Source of the DNA: an uncultured Steroidobacter sp. | GTDB lineage: Bacteria; Pseudomonadota; Gammaproteobacteria; Steroidobacterales; Steroidobacteraceae | Assembly: GCF_937958065.1 (NCBI RefSeq) | Contig: NZ_CALFXI010000053.1 | Coordinates: forward strand, 1 to 64,000 | DNA: 64,000 nt | Direction: 5' to 3' | Shown here: in pieces, positions 30,068 to 38,430 of the stretch | Position numbering within the stretch: the first letter of the stretch is position 1 | How the letters are laid out: each line of letters begins with the position of its first letter | Made by a program: the position numbers and the translations under genes | Notes under the pieces: generated by a model | Database searches by the model: none | Told to the model about the DNA's origin: nothing | The model's input: the letters and a program-made list of their open reading frames with translations, nothing else

Positions 30068-30421
30068 TTATCTCAGCTCGACCGTCTTGCCGGCGACGGA
30101 AATACGTTCGGCGCGCAATTCCTTCGCATCGCTGGTGCTCTGATAGCCCTCGACGGTCGCGCTCGTGCCGACCTTGAGCATGTCTGCCGTCAGCCCCCGG
30201 CTGGTCATGCGCGCCGGCGGCGCGAGCACGACTTCCCAGCTCTTGTCGCTGGTCTTGAGCTGAATGGAGCCGTGCGGATTGCCGTAGTTGGTTGCCTCGA
30301 TCACGCCCGACAGTGTCTGAATTTCAGAGCTGTAACCCGACCAGCCATGATGCGCGAGCGCGCTGCCGACGAGCGCGACAGAACACGCCGCCGTCCAGAA
30401 CATTCCACGTGTGCGATGCAT
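30068..30421 (-). CDS. Secreted DUF6152-like protein
   Basis: A 117-residue periplasmic protein with a signal peptide (cleavage probably after GSALA, before HHGWSGY). The mature part is a small beta-rich domain (LSGVIEATNYGNPHGSIQL; WEVVLAPPARMTSRG; VEGYQS..AKELRAERI) as in DUF6152-type proteins, whose N-terminal His pair may bind metal. It lies 92 bp after the cytochrome c gene on the same strand and may be the last gene of that operon. Confidence 0.82.
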   Translation of the reverse strand: MHRTRGMFWTAACSVALVGSALAHHGWSGYSSEIQTLSGVIEATNYGNPHGSIQLKTSDKSWEVVLAPPARMTSRGLTADMLKVGTSATVEGYQSTSDAKELRAERISVAGKTVELR

Positions 30422-30513
30422 GAGCTTCTCCTCGACGCGATGGTGTTGCCGGTCGCCAGATCATACGCATTCGCGCGTGGATCGCCACCCGCAGCCGCCG
30501 TCGGGCTCGACGC

Positions 30514-30903
30514 TCACTCCGCCTTTTGCTGTTTGAGGTAGGCGATCACGTTGCTGACATCCGCATCGTTCGCGAGGCCGGGAAAGACCATCTTCGTGCC
30601 GGGCAGCAGCTTCTCCGGGCCTTTCAGATATTCCTTGAGGGTGCCCTCGTCCCAGGTCAGGCCGGATCTTCTCATAGCCGATGAGTAGCGATAGCTTGGA
30701 TACGTCCCGGCGGGCCGACCGACGACGCCGTTCAACACCGGCCCAACGCTGTTCTGCGCGCCAGCGCCGACGGCGTGGCACGCCGCGCATTGGGCGAAGA
30801 CCGTCGCACCCGCCGCTGCGTCACCGTCGGCCCGCGCTGAAGAGACAAATGCCAGCGCAAACAGGCTGCTGGCGAGCACTGATCGTTTCACCTTCATCCT
30901 CAC
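30514..30903 (-). CDS. Class I cytochrome c
   Basis: A 129-residue periplasmic monohaem cytochrome. Signal peptide (ALAFVSSARA), haem motif CAACH in FAQCAACHAVG, axial Met in GTKMVFPGLA. The GTG start at 30903 directly abuts the stop of the GMC oxidoreductase gene; an in-frame ATG at 30897 is the alternative. It is the likely electron acceptor of the flavoprotein/subunit 3 complex encoded just before. Confidence 0.93.
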   Translation of the reverse strand: MRMKVKRSVLASSLFALAFVSSARADGDAAAGATVFAQCAACHAVGAGAQNSVGPVLNGVVGRPAGTYPSYRYSSAMRRSGLTWDEGTLKEYLKGPEKLLPGTKMVFPGLANDADVSNVIAYLKQQKAE

Positions 30904-32673
30904 TCAAACACTCACCAGCCGCTCGGGCCGTTTCAAGTACTGATTCTTGAGCGTATCGGCGAGGCGATACGCGAGAGCACCAACGGGTCCCGTGGGGTTG
31001 CGTCCCGCGTTCTGCGGAAATGCGCTCGAGCCCACCACGAAGACGTTGGAAACATCCCAGCTCTGCAGATATTTGTTCAATGCGCTGGTGCGCGGATCGT
31101 CACCGAACACGGTGCCTCCGGTGTTGTGCGTCGTCTGGTACGGCACGATGGAGTAGCGTCCGCGATCGCGCCGGCTCAAGACCTGCTCCGCGCCCATCTC
31201 CTTGGCAATGGTTGCGCAGATGCCCCGCGCGAACTCCATTTGTCGGAACTCGTTCTCCTGCCAATCGAACGTGAGCCGCAGCATCGGCCGGCCGAAAGAG
31301 TCGGTATAGGTCGGATCGAGATCCAGATAGTTCTGACGATAGGACATGACCGAGCCCTGATTGCCCACGCTGGTCATGCGGTGATACGTCTCGACGACCG
31401 CCTTCTTCCAACCCTTGCCCCAGCGCGGCGAGCCGGGCGGCGTGGGACGCCGACCGATGGGGGCGCCGCTGTTGCTGCCGCTGCTGATTCCGCCGCCGCC
31501 GATGAAGCCCAGCTTGGCGAAATCCGGATTGTCGCTGTTGAAATCATCGATCCAGGTGCCGAGCGCGCCCGACCCCATGAACGGATTGAAGTAGGTGTCC
31601 TTTGGGAACAGCGCGCCCACGCCGCCCATGGATTGATAGGCATAGTTGCGGCCCACCACGCCGGTGTTGCGCTGGAAGTCGTACGGCTTGCCGATCTTCG
31701 AATGCAACATCAAGTGCACGTTGCCGAACACGTACGCCGCCAGGATCACCAGATCCGCGGGCTGCTCGAACTCACGTCCGCCCGCATCGAGATACGTCAC
31801 ACTCACGGCGCGCTTGCGCTTCGAATCCAGGTTCACCTTCATCACATAGGAATTGGTGCGCGCTTCGAAGTTCGGATTCTTGTAAGCGAGCGGAATGACC
31901 GTGAAGTGCGGGCTCGCCTTCGCGTTCGCTTCGCAGCCGAAGGCAGTGCAGAAGCCGCAGTAATGACACTGTCCCAGCGTCACGCCATCGGGGTTCACGT
32001 ACGCGCGCGACGCATTCGATGCCGGCACTGGAAACGGGTGATACCCCAGGTTGCGCGCGGCCTTCTCGAACAGGACCATGTTGTGCGATTGAGTCAAGGG
32101 CGGATTCGGAAACTCGTTCGCTCGCGGCGCCTCGAAGATATTGCCTCCGTCGATCTTCGTGCCCCGCAGGTTGCCCGCCTTGCCGGAGGTGCCGCACACC
32201 TTCTCGAACGTGTCGTAATAGGGTTCGAGCTCGTGATAATCGATCGGCCAGTCCTGCAGATTCATATCGGCCGGAATGATGCTCTTGCCGTACTTCGCGA
32301 CCGTGCCGGAGTACATCTTGTGCTCCCACTCGGTCCAGCGCCAATGCAAGCCGGACCAATGCGTGCCGGCGCCGCCGACGCCCTCGCCCGGCAGGAACGA
32401 GCCGAGCTGCCGCATCGGCAATGCTCGCTGGGAGGGATCGTTGCGAAACGTCAATGTTTCCTTGCGCAGATTCTGGATCAGCTCGTGCCGGCGCGAATAG
32501 CGCAGCTCGTCGTGAACCTGCGGCGCCATGAAATCGGGATTTGTCGCGCGCGGTCCGCCGCGTTCGAAGGCCACGATTTTCAAACCGGTGGATGCCAGCT
32601 CCTTGGCGAGAATGCCGCCCGCCCAGCCCAGGCCGACGATCGCGATATCGACAGGTTTCAGTTTGGTAGCCAT
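30904..32673 (-). CDS. GMC family flavoprotein oxidoreductase (gluconate 2-dehydrogenase-like large subunit)
   Basis: A 589-residue FAD enzyme. The N-terminal Rossmann motif is IVGLGWAGGILAKELAS, with the FAD loop GGAGTHWSGLHWRWTEWE. The C-terminal NTGGTVFGDD and NVFVVGSSAFPQNAGRNPTGPVGALAYRLAD carry the GMC active-site region. It has no export signal; in this family the flavoprotein is carried out by the Tat signal of subunit 3, encoded 2 bp upstream. The Cys pattern CHYCGFCTAFGC near residue 230 is unusual and may bind metal or form disulfides. Substrate: a sugar, polyol or other alcohol. Confidence 0.93.
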   Translation of the reverse strand: MATKLKPVDIAIVGLGWAGGILAKELASTGLKIVAFERGGPRATNPDFMAPQVHDELRYSRRHELIQNLRKETLTFRNDPSQRALPMRQLGSFLPGEGVGGAGTHWSGLHWRWTEWEHKMYSGTVAKYGKSIIPADMNLQDWPIDYHELEPYYDTFEKVCGTSGKAGNLRGTKIDGGNIFEAPRANEFPNPPLTQSHNMVLFEKAARNLGYHPFPVPASNASRAYVNPDGVTLGQCHYCGFCTAFGCEANAKASPHFTVIPLAYKNPNFEARTNSYVMKVNLDSKRKRAVSVTYLDAGGREFEQPADLVILAAYVFGNVHLMLHSKIGKPYDFQRNTGVVGRNYAYQSMGGVGALFPKDTYFNPFMGSGALGTWIDDFNSDNPDFAKLGFIGGGGISSGSNSGAPIGRRPTPPGSPRWGKGWKKAVVETYHRMTSVGNQGSVMSYRQNYLDLDPTYTDSFGRPMLRLTFDWQENEFRQMEFARGICATIAKEMGAEQVLSRRDRGRYSIVPYQTTHNTGGTVFGDDPRTSALNKYLQSWDVSNVFVVGSSAFPQNAGRNPTGPVGALAYRLADTLKNQYLKRPERLVSV

Positions 32674-32675
32674 CG

Positions 32676-33425
32676 TCACAGCAGGTCCTGAATGCTCAAG
32701 GGCTCGCTCATGTATTTCTTGTTGCGATACATCTCGATCTTGTCCGCATACATGTTGCCGATGCCGGGAAAGCCGATCATTCGCCACGCGGCCTTGCCCT
32801 TGTTGCCGCCATACAGCGGGTCGGCGAAATAGCCCTGCATGGTGAGGTCGTACAGCAGATTGAAGAAAATCGGCGTCGGCACCGTGGGCAACGCAATCTC
32901 GCGCTTCTCCAGCTGCGTCAGCACGGCCACGCGATCCTCTTCGGAGAGTGCGTCGAAGGTGCGTTTATATTTCTCGCGCAGGTGCGCGTTGAGATCGAGA
33001 ATGCCGTTGCGAATGAGCTCGCTCGGCGTCATGCGCAGCTGATAGCCCTGCTCCGGCGTGCCTTCGAGGAACGGCCCCTGCAGATACATGCGATCGCCAC
33101 GGCCGTAGCCCGAATTCAACTGCCGATCGATGAACACGGCCACGCCCAGCTCCAGGGCACCGGGTCCGACTTCATCGGGCGGAATGAAGGTGTCGACTAC
33201 CGCCTCTATGAACGCCGCTTCATCGCCATTCAAAAATTCATACACCGGCACCGGCTCATCGGCGGCGCTCGCAGGCTTGGGCGCCCCATGATGCATGCCG
33301 GCCATCGAGTCCTCGGCGGCTGCGCTCCCGAGCGGCAACGCGCCCGATGCAGCACCGGCCCCGATGAGTTTCAACCAGGCGCGCCGATTCACTTTCTTCG
33401 GCTCGGCATTGTTCTCTTCAGTCAT
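32676..33425 (-). CDS. Gluconate 2-dehydrogenase subunit 3-like protein, Tat-exported
   Basis: A 249-residue small subunit. The N-terminus has a twin-arginine signal (VNRRAWLKLIGAGAASGALPLG); the mature domain contains FLNGDEAAFIEAVVDTFIPPDEVGPGALELGVAVFIDRQL-type sequence characteristic of subunit 3 proteins. It should carry the folded GMC partner across the inner membrane. GGGGGG five bases before the ATG at 33425 fixes the start. Order in the operon is subunit 3, flavoprotein, cytochrome c. Confidence 0.92.
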   Translation of the reverse strand: MTEENNAEPKKVNRRAWLKLIGAGAASGALPLGSAAAEDSMAGMHHGAPKPASAADEPVPVYEFLNGDEAAFIEAVVDTFIPPDEVGPGALELGVAVFIDRQLNSGYGRGDRMYLQGPFLEGTPEQGYQLRMTPSELIRNGILDLNAHLREKYKRTFDALSEEDRVAVLTQLEKREIALPTVPTPIFFNLLYDLTMQGYFADPLYGGNKGKAAWRMIGFPGIGNMYADKIEMYRNKKYMSEPLSIQDLL

Positions 33426-33452
33426 CGTCCCCCCAATCGGCGTCACCGCTCG

Positions 33453-34784
33453 CTAGGACACCGCAGCGTCCTCATAGACGCGCTTCGATGCATCGATGCG
33501 CGTGAACAGAATGGCAGCCAACAACGAGTAACCTGCGAGCACGAAGAACGCGCTCGTCCAACCGCTCGCCGTCACGATATAGCCGGTCATCGCCGCGGCG
33601 ATGGCCGCACCCAGGTTGCCAAAGGTGTTCATCACCGCCGACACCGAGCCTGCGTACACGCCACCGATGTCCAAGGTCACCGCCCAGGACACACCGACGG
33701 TGAGCTCGATGCCGAACACCGCAAGCGCAAAGTAACCGACGCTGACGAGTGGATCGTTGGCGAGACAGGCGAGCGGGATCGTCACCGCTGCAATCAGAAA
33801 TCCGGGGATGGCAACCACGCGCCGTGCGAACTTGAGATTGCCGGTGCGCTTCAACGCGAGATCCGAGAACCAGCCGCCGCAGATGTCGCCCGCGACGCCG
33901 GCGAGCAACGGCAGACTCGCGTAGATCCCCATCTGCTGCAGCTCGAACTGCCGCTCCGCATGCAGATATTTCGGGAACCAGGTGAGGAAGATCCCGATGT
34001 CATAGCCATAACAGAAATACATCGCGGACAGCAGCCACATCTGTGGGCTGCGCAGGATGCGTCGCCACGGCACGATCTTGGATTGTTTGGCGGTGTTACC
34101 CAGCGCGTTGGCGATCAGCTCGCGCTCGGCGGCGTTGACCATGCGATGCTCGTTCGGCGAGTCGCGATAGAACCAGTACCAGACCGCCGCCCACAGCAGG
34201 CCAAGCACCGCGAAGATATAGAAAGGCGCGCGCCACCCGTAGTGAGCGATGATGAAGACGACGACGACCGGCGTGAGCGCTCCGCCCAGGCGCGAGCCCG
34301 CGTGCGTGATGCCTTGTGCGAAGCCCCGCTCCGACGGCAGCATCCAACGCGACAAGGATCGCGTGGCGATCGGAAACGCGCCCGCCTCTCCCATGCCGAA
34401 CAGAAATCGGCACACGATCATCGAGGTCGCCGACCAGGTGAGCGCGGTTGCCGCGGTAAAGGCGGACCACCAGGTGACGATGGCCGGCAGCGCACGCCGC
34501 GGACCGAAGCGATCTCCGAGCCAGCCGCCCGGAATCTGAAACAGCGCATACGACAATTGATAGGCGCCGAGAATCCACCCCATCGTGACGATGGAGAAGC
34601 CGAACTCTTCCTGGATGGAAGGCACCGCCGCCGAGATCACCACCCGGTCGATATAGGTGATCATGTAAGCGACGACGGTGAGCCACAGGACGGTGTGGCG
34701 CACGCGCGTGGGTGCGACGACTGCGGCGTGATCGATCGACGCCGCGGCCGCCGGTTTCACAATGGCCGCATCACCGTTCGCCAT
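33453..34784 (-). CDS. MFS transporter, anion:cation symporter-like
   Basis: A 443-residue inner-membrane protein with 12 predicted helices. The first helix region has VLWLTVVAYMITYIDRVVIS, followed by the family motif GWILGAYQLSYALFQIPGGWLGDRFGPRR, as in ACS-family carriers for sugar acids and organic anions. The ATG at 34784 with AAGGGTGG upstream overlaps the amidohydrolase stop by 14 bases; a longer frame from 34826 would lie deeper in that gene. It probably imports the acid product made by the periplasmic enzymes of the locus. Confidence 0.9.
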   Translation of the reverse strand: MANGDAAIVKPAAAASIDHAAVVAPTRVRHTVLWLTVVAYMITYIDRVVISAAVPSIQEEFGFSIVTMGWILGAYQLSYALFQIPGGWLGDRFGPRRALPAIVTWWSAFTAATALTWSATSMIVCRFLFGMGEAGAFPIATRSLSRWMLPSERGFAQGITHAGSRLGGALTPVVVVFIIAHYGWRAPFYIFAVLGLLWAAVWYWFYRDSPNEHRMVNAAERELIANALGNTAKQSKIVPWRRILRSPQMWLLSAMYFCYGYDIGIFLTWFPKYLHAERQFELQQMGIYASLPLLAGVAGDICGGWFSDLALKRTGNLKFARRVVAIPGFLIAAVTIPLACLANDPLVSVGYFALAVFGIELTVGVSWAVTLDIGGVYAGSVSAVMNTFGNLGAAIAAAMTGYIVTASGWTSAFFVLAGYSLLAAILFTRIDASKRVYEDAAVS

Positions 34785-36162
34785 GTGCGCCACCCTTGGA
34801 TCCGCCCTTGCATTCGCTTGCGGCACGGCCAGTGCAGATCGACCAGATGGTGGGCACGGACTTGCCCGCTACGTAGACCGCGTGGATCGTCCTGGTGTTG
34901 CGAATATCCGCGGTGGGATCGGCATCGAGCACCACCAGATCGGCCGTCTTGCCCGGCTCGATGGTTCCCAAATCCTTGGCGCCGATCAGTTTCGCATTCG
35001 TGCTCGTGGCCGCGGTCAACACCTGCAGCGGTGTCAATCCGGCCTGCACCATCAGCTGCAGCTCCCAATGCAGAAAATGCCCGGAAAAACGCCCCGAGGG
35101 CCCGCTGTCGCTGCCGACGCCATAGCGCACGCCGGCTTCGATCTCCCGACGCGTGTTTGCCAGGGCCATGTCGAGCACGGCTGGGTACTGATGAAAATGT
35201 TTGCCCGCGGCGAGCTTCTGCTGACGCTCCTGACTCTTGAGCGTCGCCAATGCCGCCGGCGTGATCGAGCGATTGAAGAAGGGATCGTCGAGAAACGGCA
35301 GCTTCGTATACGTGAACGAGGCTTCACGACTCAGCGTGGCCGCCATCTGCACGATATCGTGCCGCTTCATGTCGTCCAGCAACGCCTGATCGACAGGCGC
35401 ATCGCGCACACTGTGCGCGAATCCGTCGACGCCTTGCGACGCCAAGGTCCGGGCATTCTCCAGATAAAAGATATGAGCAATGGCGCGCAGGCCGTGTTTA
35501 TGCGCCTGGTCGATGATGGCTTTGCTGATGTCGGCCGGCATGCGTGAAGGCAGGTCGCCAAACTCGTCGTCGACCCACAACTTGATGAAGTCGACGCCCT
35601 TCGCGACTTGTTCGTCGACGGCCCGGCGCGCCTCGGCCACGTTCGCCACAGGCTTGTTCAGCCCGGCGACGCCGCCGTAGGAAGACTTGAATACCAGCCC
35701 CTGCCCCGACGTGTAGACGCGTGCCACATCCGGCTGCGTTCTACGTTGATCCGCGCGGATGTCGAATATCACATCGGTATCGGTGCCGAGCACCTGCACG
35801 GCGGTGACGCCGTAAGCGGCGTAGATACGCAGCTGTTGCTCCACCAACTCGCGAGAGTAGAAGTTGATGTCCTGCGTGAGGTCGTGAACCAGGCCGAGAT
35901 GGACGTGATTGTCGATGAGCCCGGGAATCACGAATTTCCCGCCGAGATCCACCACGGTTGCGCCACTCGGCTGTTTCAGGCTCGAGCGCGGGCCCACCCA
36001 CGAAATGCGCCCGTTCTCGAAGATCAGGGAAGCGTTCGGAACTGGAGCACGGCCTGTGCCATCGATCAGTGTGAAATTCGTGAGCACTGTCGTGGCCGCC
36101 TGCGCCACCGACAGCGCCGCGAACCCGAGAAACGCGGCGACGATACGGACTGCTAGCTGCAC
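34771..36162 (-). CDS. Secreted metal-dependent amidohydrolase
   Basis: A 463-residue periplasmic enzyme: signal peptide (AAFLGFAALSVAQA), metal ligands HVH in PGLIDNHVHLG, further His in AHIFYLENA and FAHSVRDA, Asp in GVGSDSGPSG, and the C-terminal IEPGKTADLVVLDADP of the imidazolonepropionase-like branch. It starts on GTG with GGAGGGGGAAGA immediately upstream. It is first in the leftward operon, about 55 bp downstream of an ATATNNNATAT element. It may cleave a cyclic amide, ester or lactone; the substrate is unknown. Confidence 0.9.
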   Translation of the reverse strand: MQLAVRIVAAFLGFAALSVAQAATTVLTNFTLIDGTGRAPVPNASLIFENGRISWVGPRSSLKQPSGATVVDLGGKFVIPGLIDNHVHLGLVHDLTQDINFYSRELVEQQLRIYAAYGVTAVQVLGTDTDVIFDIRADQRRTQPDVARVYTSGQGLVFKSSYGGVAGLNKPVANVAEARRAVDEQVAKGVDFIKLWVDDEFGDLPSRMPADISKAIIDQAHKHGLRAIAHIFYLENARTLASQGVDGFAHSVRDAPVDQALLDDMKRHDIVQMAATLSREASFTYTKLPFLDDPFFNRSITPAALATLKSQERQQKLAAGKHFHQYPAVLDMALANTRREIEAGVRYGVGSDSGPSGRFSGHFLHWELQLMVQAGLTPLQVLTAATSTNAKLIGAKDLGTIEPGKTADLVVLDADPTADIRNTRTIHAVYVAGKSVPTIWSICTGRAASECKGGSKGGAHGER

Positions 36163-36215
36163 TCTTCCCCCTCCGGTACCCGATCACGCTCGTTACGGCG
36201 CTTCTGGGTGAGCCT

Positions 36216-36226
36216 ATATCCTATAT
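36216..36226. promoter_or_regulatory. Putative operator ATATNNNATAT upstream of the amidohydrolase operon
   Basis: ATATCCTATAT within a longer run of CCTATAT repeats (36213-36232). It shares the ten-base ATCCTATATC with the reverse strand of the site at 37121-37140. It lies about 54 bp before the amidohydrolase start, where a GntR dimer could block transcription. Confidence 0.55.
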
Positions 36227-36335
36227 CCTATCGCCATGATTGCGGTGCGCGATACCAAAAGTCAAATGTTATCGGTATCAAATCCGGCGAAGCGGCGCCA
36301 GAGGCCCGGCGCGGCGGGAAAAGCAACGGGGGGAA

Positions 36336-37052
36336 TCAGTCGCGGGTGAACTTCACGAGCCGTTGATACGACTTTTCGAGGTGAGCGCGCATGGCCGCCT
36401 CGGCCTGATCGGGGTCGCGCTGCTGCAAGGCTTTGGTGACGAGCGTGTGCTCGGCCACCGCCTCGTTGGTCACTTCACGATGAAAGCGCAGACGGAAAAT
36501 GTGCAAGTGAATGTGCAGGCGGCTGAGCGATTCCACGATCAGGTTGTTATCGCTCCCGCGCGCGATCTGTTCGTGAAATGCCGCGTCCTGATCCGCGAAC
36601 TGATCGTAGAGCGCGCGCGAGCGTGCAGCCTGGTCTGGATTCATTTCGAGCGCCAGACCGCACAGGTCGATGAGCGCTTTGTCGCTCATGCGCTGCGCCG
36701 CGCAGCGGGCCGCATAGGGCTCGATCAGCAGCCGGATTTCGAACAGTTCCTCGAACTGCTTGCGGTTCAAGGTCGGCGCCGTGCAGTAACCGATGAAGCG
36801 CTGTTTGGTCACCAGCCCGTTGGCTTCGAGCATGCTCAGCGCTTCACGGATCGGTGTCTGTGAGATCCCGAATTCGCGCGCCAGGCTGTCCACCGAGATG
36901 CGCGTGTTTGGGGGAATCTTCAGTGACGTGATGTCTTCACGAATCCGGTTGTAGGCGTCTTCGACGAAGCCGGACGCCCGCTTGATCTGGCGCGGATTCT
37001 CTGGCGACGGTGCCACCGGCACCGCTCGGGGATTCTTTGACTCGCTGCTCAT
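36336..37052 (-). CDS. GntR family transcriptional regulator, FCD (FadR-like) subgroup
   Basis: A 238-residue regulator. An N-terminal winged helix (about 25-90; AYNRIREDITSLKIPPNTRISVDSLAREFGISQTPIREALSMLEANGLV) is followed by an all-helical FCD domain (95-235) with putative metal-ligand residues Asp/His in QDAAFHEQIARGSDN and HIHLHIFRLRFHREV and in AMRAHL. FCD proteins bind small acids and usually repress. The ATG at 37052 is preferred; an upstream TTG at 37094 is possible. It diverges from the iron alcohol dehydrogenase, sharing a region with a perfect palindrome, so it likely controls itself and the surrounding operons. Confidence 0.92.
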   Translation of the reverse strand: MSSESKNPRAVPVAPSPENPRQIKRASGFVEDAYNRIREDITSLKIPPNTRISVDSLAREFGISQTPIREALSMLEANGLVTKQRFIGYCTAPTLNRKQFEELFEIRLLIEPYAARCAAQRMSDKALIDLCGLALEMNPDQAARSRALYDQFADQDAAFHEQIARGSDNNLIVESLSRLHIHLHIFRLRFHREVTNEAVAEHTLVTKALQQRDPDQAEAAMRAHLEKSYQRLVKFTRD

Positions 37053-37120
37053 GGAGGAACTCTGTGCGTCATTGACCGCTGGTTTGGATAGCAATTGTCA
37101 TCCAGCGTGCGTAGCAATTC

Positions 37121-37135
37121 TATCATATATGATAT
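37121..37135. promoter_or_regulatory. Putative GntR operator palindrome in the divergent promoter region
   Basis: TATCATATATGATA (37121-37134) is a perfect 14-bp palindrome, and ATATATGATAT (37125-37135) fits ATATNNNATAT. It lies between the regulator gene (start 37052) and the iron alcohol dehydrogenase gene (start 37186), where it could act on both. Confidence 0.65.
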
Positions 37136-37185
37136 AGGATGACTCTCAGGACGGACCTCGCCGCCCGATTGTAGAGAGGACTTCT

Positions 37186-38415
37186 ATGAGCCTGTTTGGC
37201 GCCATGCGGCTGCCTCGCTCCGTGCTTTTCGGTTCCGGTCAACGTCGCGCACTTGCCGCAGTGGCCCAGCAATTCGGCCGACGAGCTCTGATCTGCACCG
37301 ATCCCAGGCTGGGCGCGGACAGCGAGATCCAGACGCTCGTCGCCGAGCTTCAGGGGCGCGGCATGACGGCGCTCGTCTACGATCAGACGCGCGCCGATTT
37401 GCCGACCGAATCCCTCATGGACTGTGTGAGCAAGACCGCGAGCTTCAGGCCGGAGGTCGTCATCGGCATCGGCGGTGGCAGCTGCATGGACATGGCGAAG
37501 GCCGTGGCCGTGCTGCTTACGCACGGTGGCGAGCCTTCTGCGTACTACGGCGAATACAAAGTCCCCGGTCCGGTCATTCCACTGATTGCCGTGCCTACGA
37601 CGTCCGGCACTGGCTCGGAAGTGACACCGGTTGCGGTGGTGGCGGACACCGCCAAGGGAACGAAGATCGGCATCGCCAGCCCCTATCTCATTCCGCAAGT
37701 CGCGGTGTGCGATCCCGAGCTGACGTTGAGCTGTCCTCCGGCACTGACCGCGTGCTCCGGTGGGGACGCACTCACGCACGCCATCGAATCTTTCACCGCT
37801 TTGGCGCGAACGCCCAGTGCCGACTTGACGTTGCAGCACGTGTTCGTCGGCAAGAACGCGCTCTCGGATCATTTCGCGCTGCTGGCCATCTCGTCGATCT
37901 GGAAGAGCCTCTACCCTGCCTACGTCAACGGCAAGGACTTGCAGGCACGCGAGAATCTCATGATGGGCGCACTGGCCGCGGGCTGTGCGTTCGGAACCGC
38001 GGGAACCGCCGCCGCGCATGCGATTCAATATCCGGTCGGAAATGCCACGCACACGGCCCATGGCGATGGCGTCGCTTCGTTATTGCCCTACGTGATGGAG
38101 TTCAACCGACCAGCCTGCGTCGACAGCTTCGCCCAGATCGCGCGAATGCTGGGGCTCGGAGGCGCCGACAGCACCGATGACGATCTGTCTCGCATTCTCA
38201 TCGACGAAGTCGCGCAATTGCTCGCGTCCGTTGGCATTCCGCGCACGCTGAAAGATCTCGGGCTGGCCGCCGACCGCCAGCAATGGACCGCCGAGAGCGC
38301 CATTTCGATTCAGCGTCTGGTCAAGAACAATCCGCGACCGTTGGATTTGCGCGCGATGCAGGCGATCACTGCCGCGGCTTATTCCGGCGATCGAGCCGCC
38401 CTCCGCCACGCCTGA
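37186..38415 (+). CDS. Iron-containing alcohol dehydrogenase
   Basis: A 409-residue group III alcohol dehydrogenase. NAD loop GIGGGSCMDMAKA and PTTSGTGSEVTP; metal ligands in SGGDALTHAIESF (Asp, His) and in AAHAIQYPVG and HTAHGDGV (His). The family includes maleylacetate reductases, lactaldehyde and hydroxyacid-oxoacid dehydrogenases. It is followed 15 bp later by the aldehyde dehydrogenase, so the pair could oxidise an alcohol to an acid. First gene after the putative regulator operator. Confidence 0.93.
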   Translation: MSLFGAMRLPRSVLFGSGQRRALAAVAQQFGRRALICTDPRLGADSEIQTLVAELQGRGMTALVYDQTRADLPTESLMDCVSKTASFRPEVVIGIGGGSCMDMAKAVAVLLTHGGEPSAYYGEYKVPGPVIPLIAVPTTSGTGSEVTPVAVVADTAKGTKIGIASPYLIPQVAVCDPELTLSCPPALTACSGGDALTHAIESFTALARTPSADLTLQHVFVGKNALSDHFALLAISSIWKSLYPAYVNGKDLQARENLMMGALAAGCAFGTAGTAAAHAIQYPVGNATHTAHGDGVASLLPYVMEFNRPACVDSFAQIARMLGLGGADSTDDDLSRILIDEVAQLLASVGIPRTLKDLGLAADRQQWTAESAISIQRLVKNNPRPLDLRAMQAITAAAYSGDRAALRHA

Positions 38416-38430
38416 TTCCAAGCTGATGCC

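Noticed and set aside
32982..35240. 752-codon plus-strand frame across three minus-strand genes
   Set aside because: It spans the intergenic boundaries of subunit 3, MFS and amidohydrolase genes, which all carry strong family motifs on the other strand.
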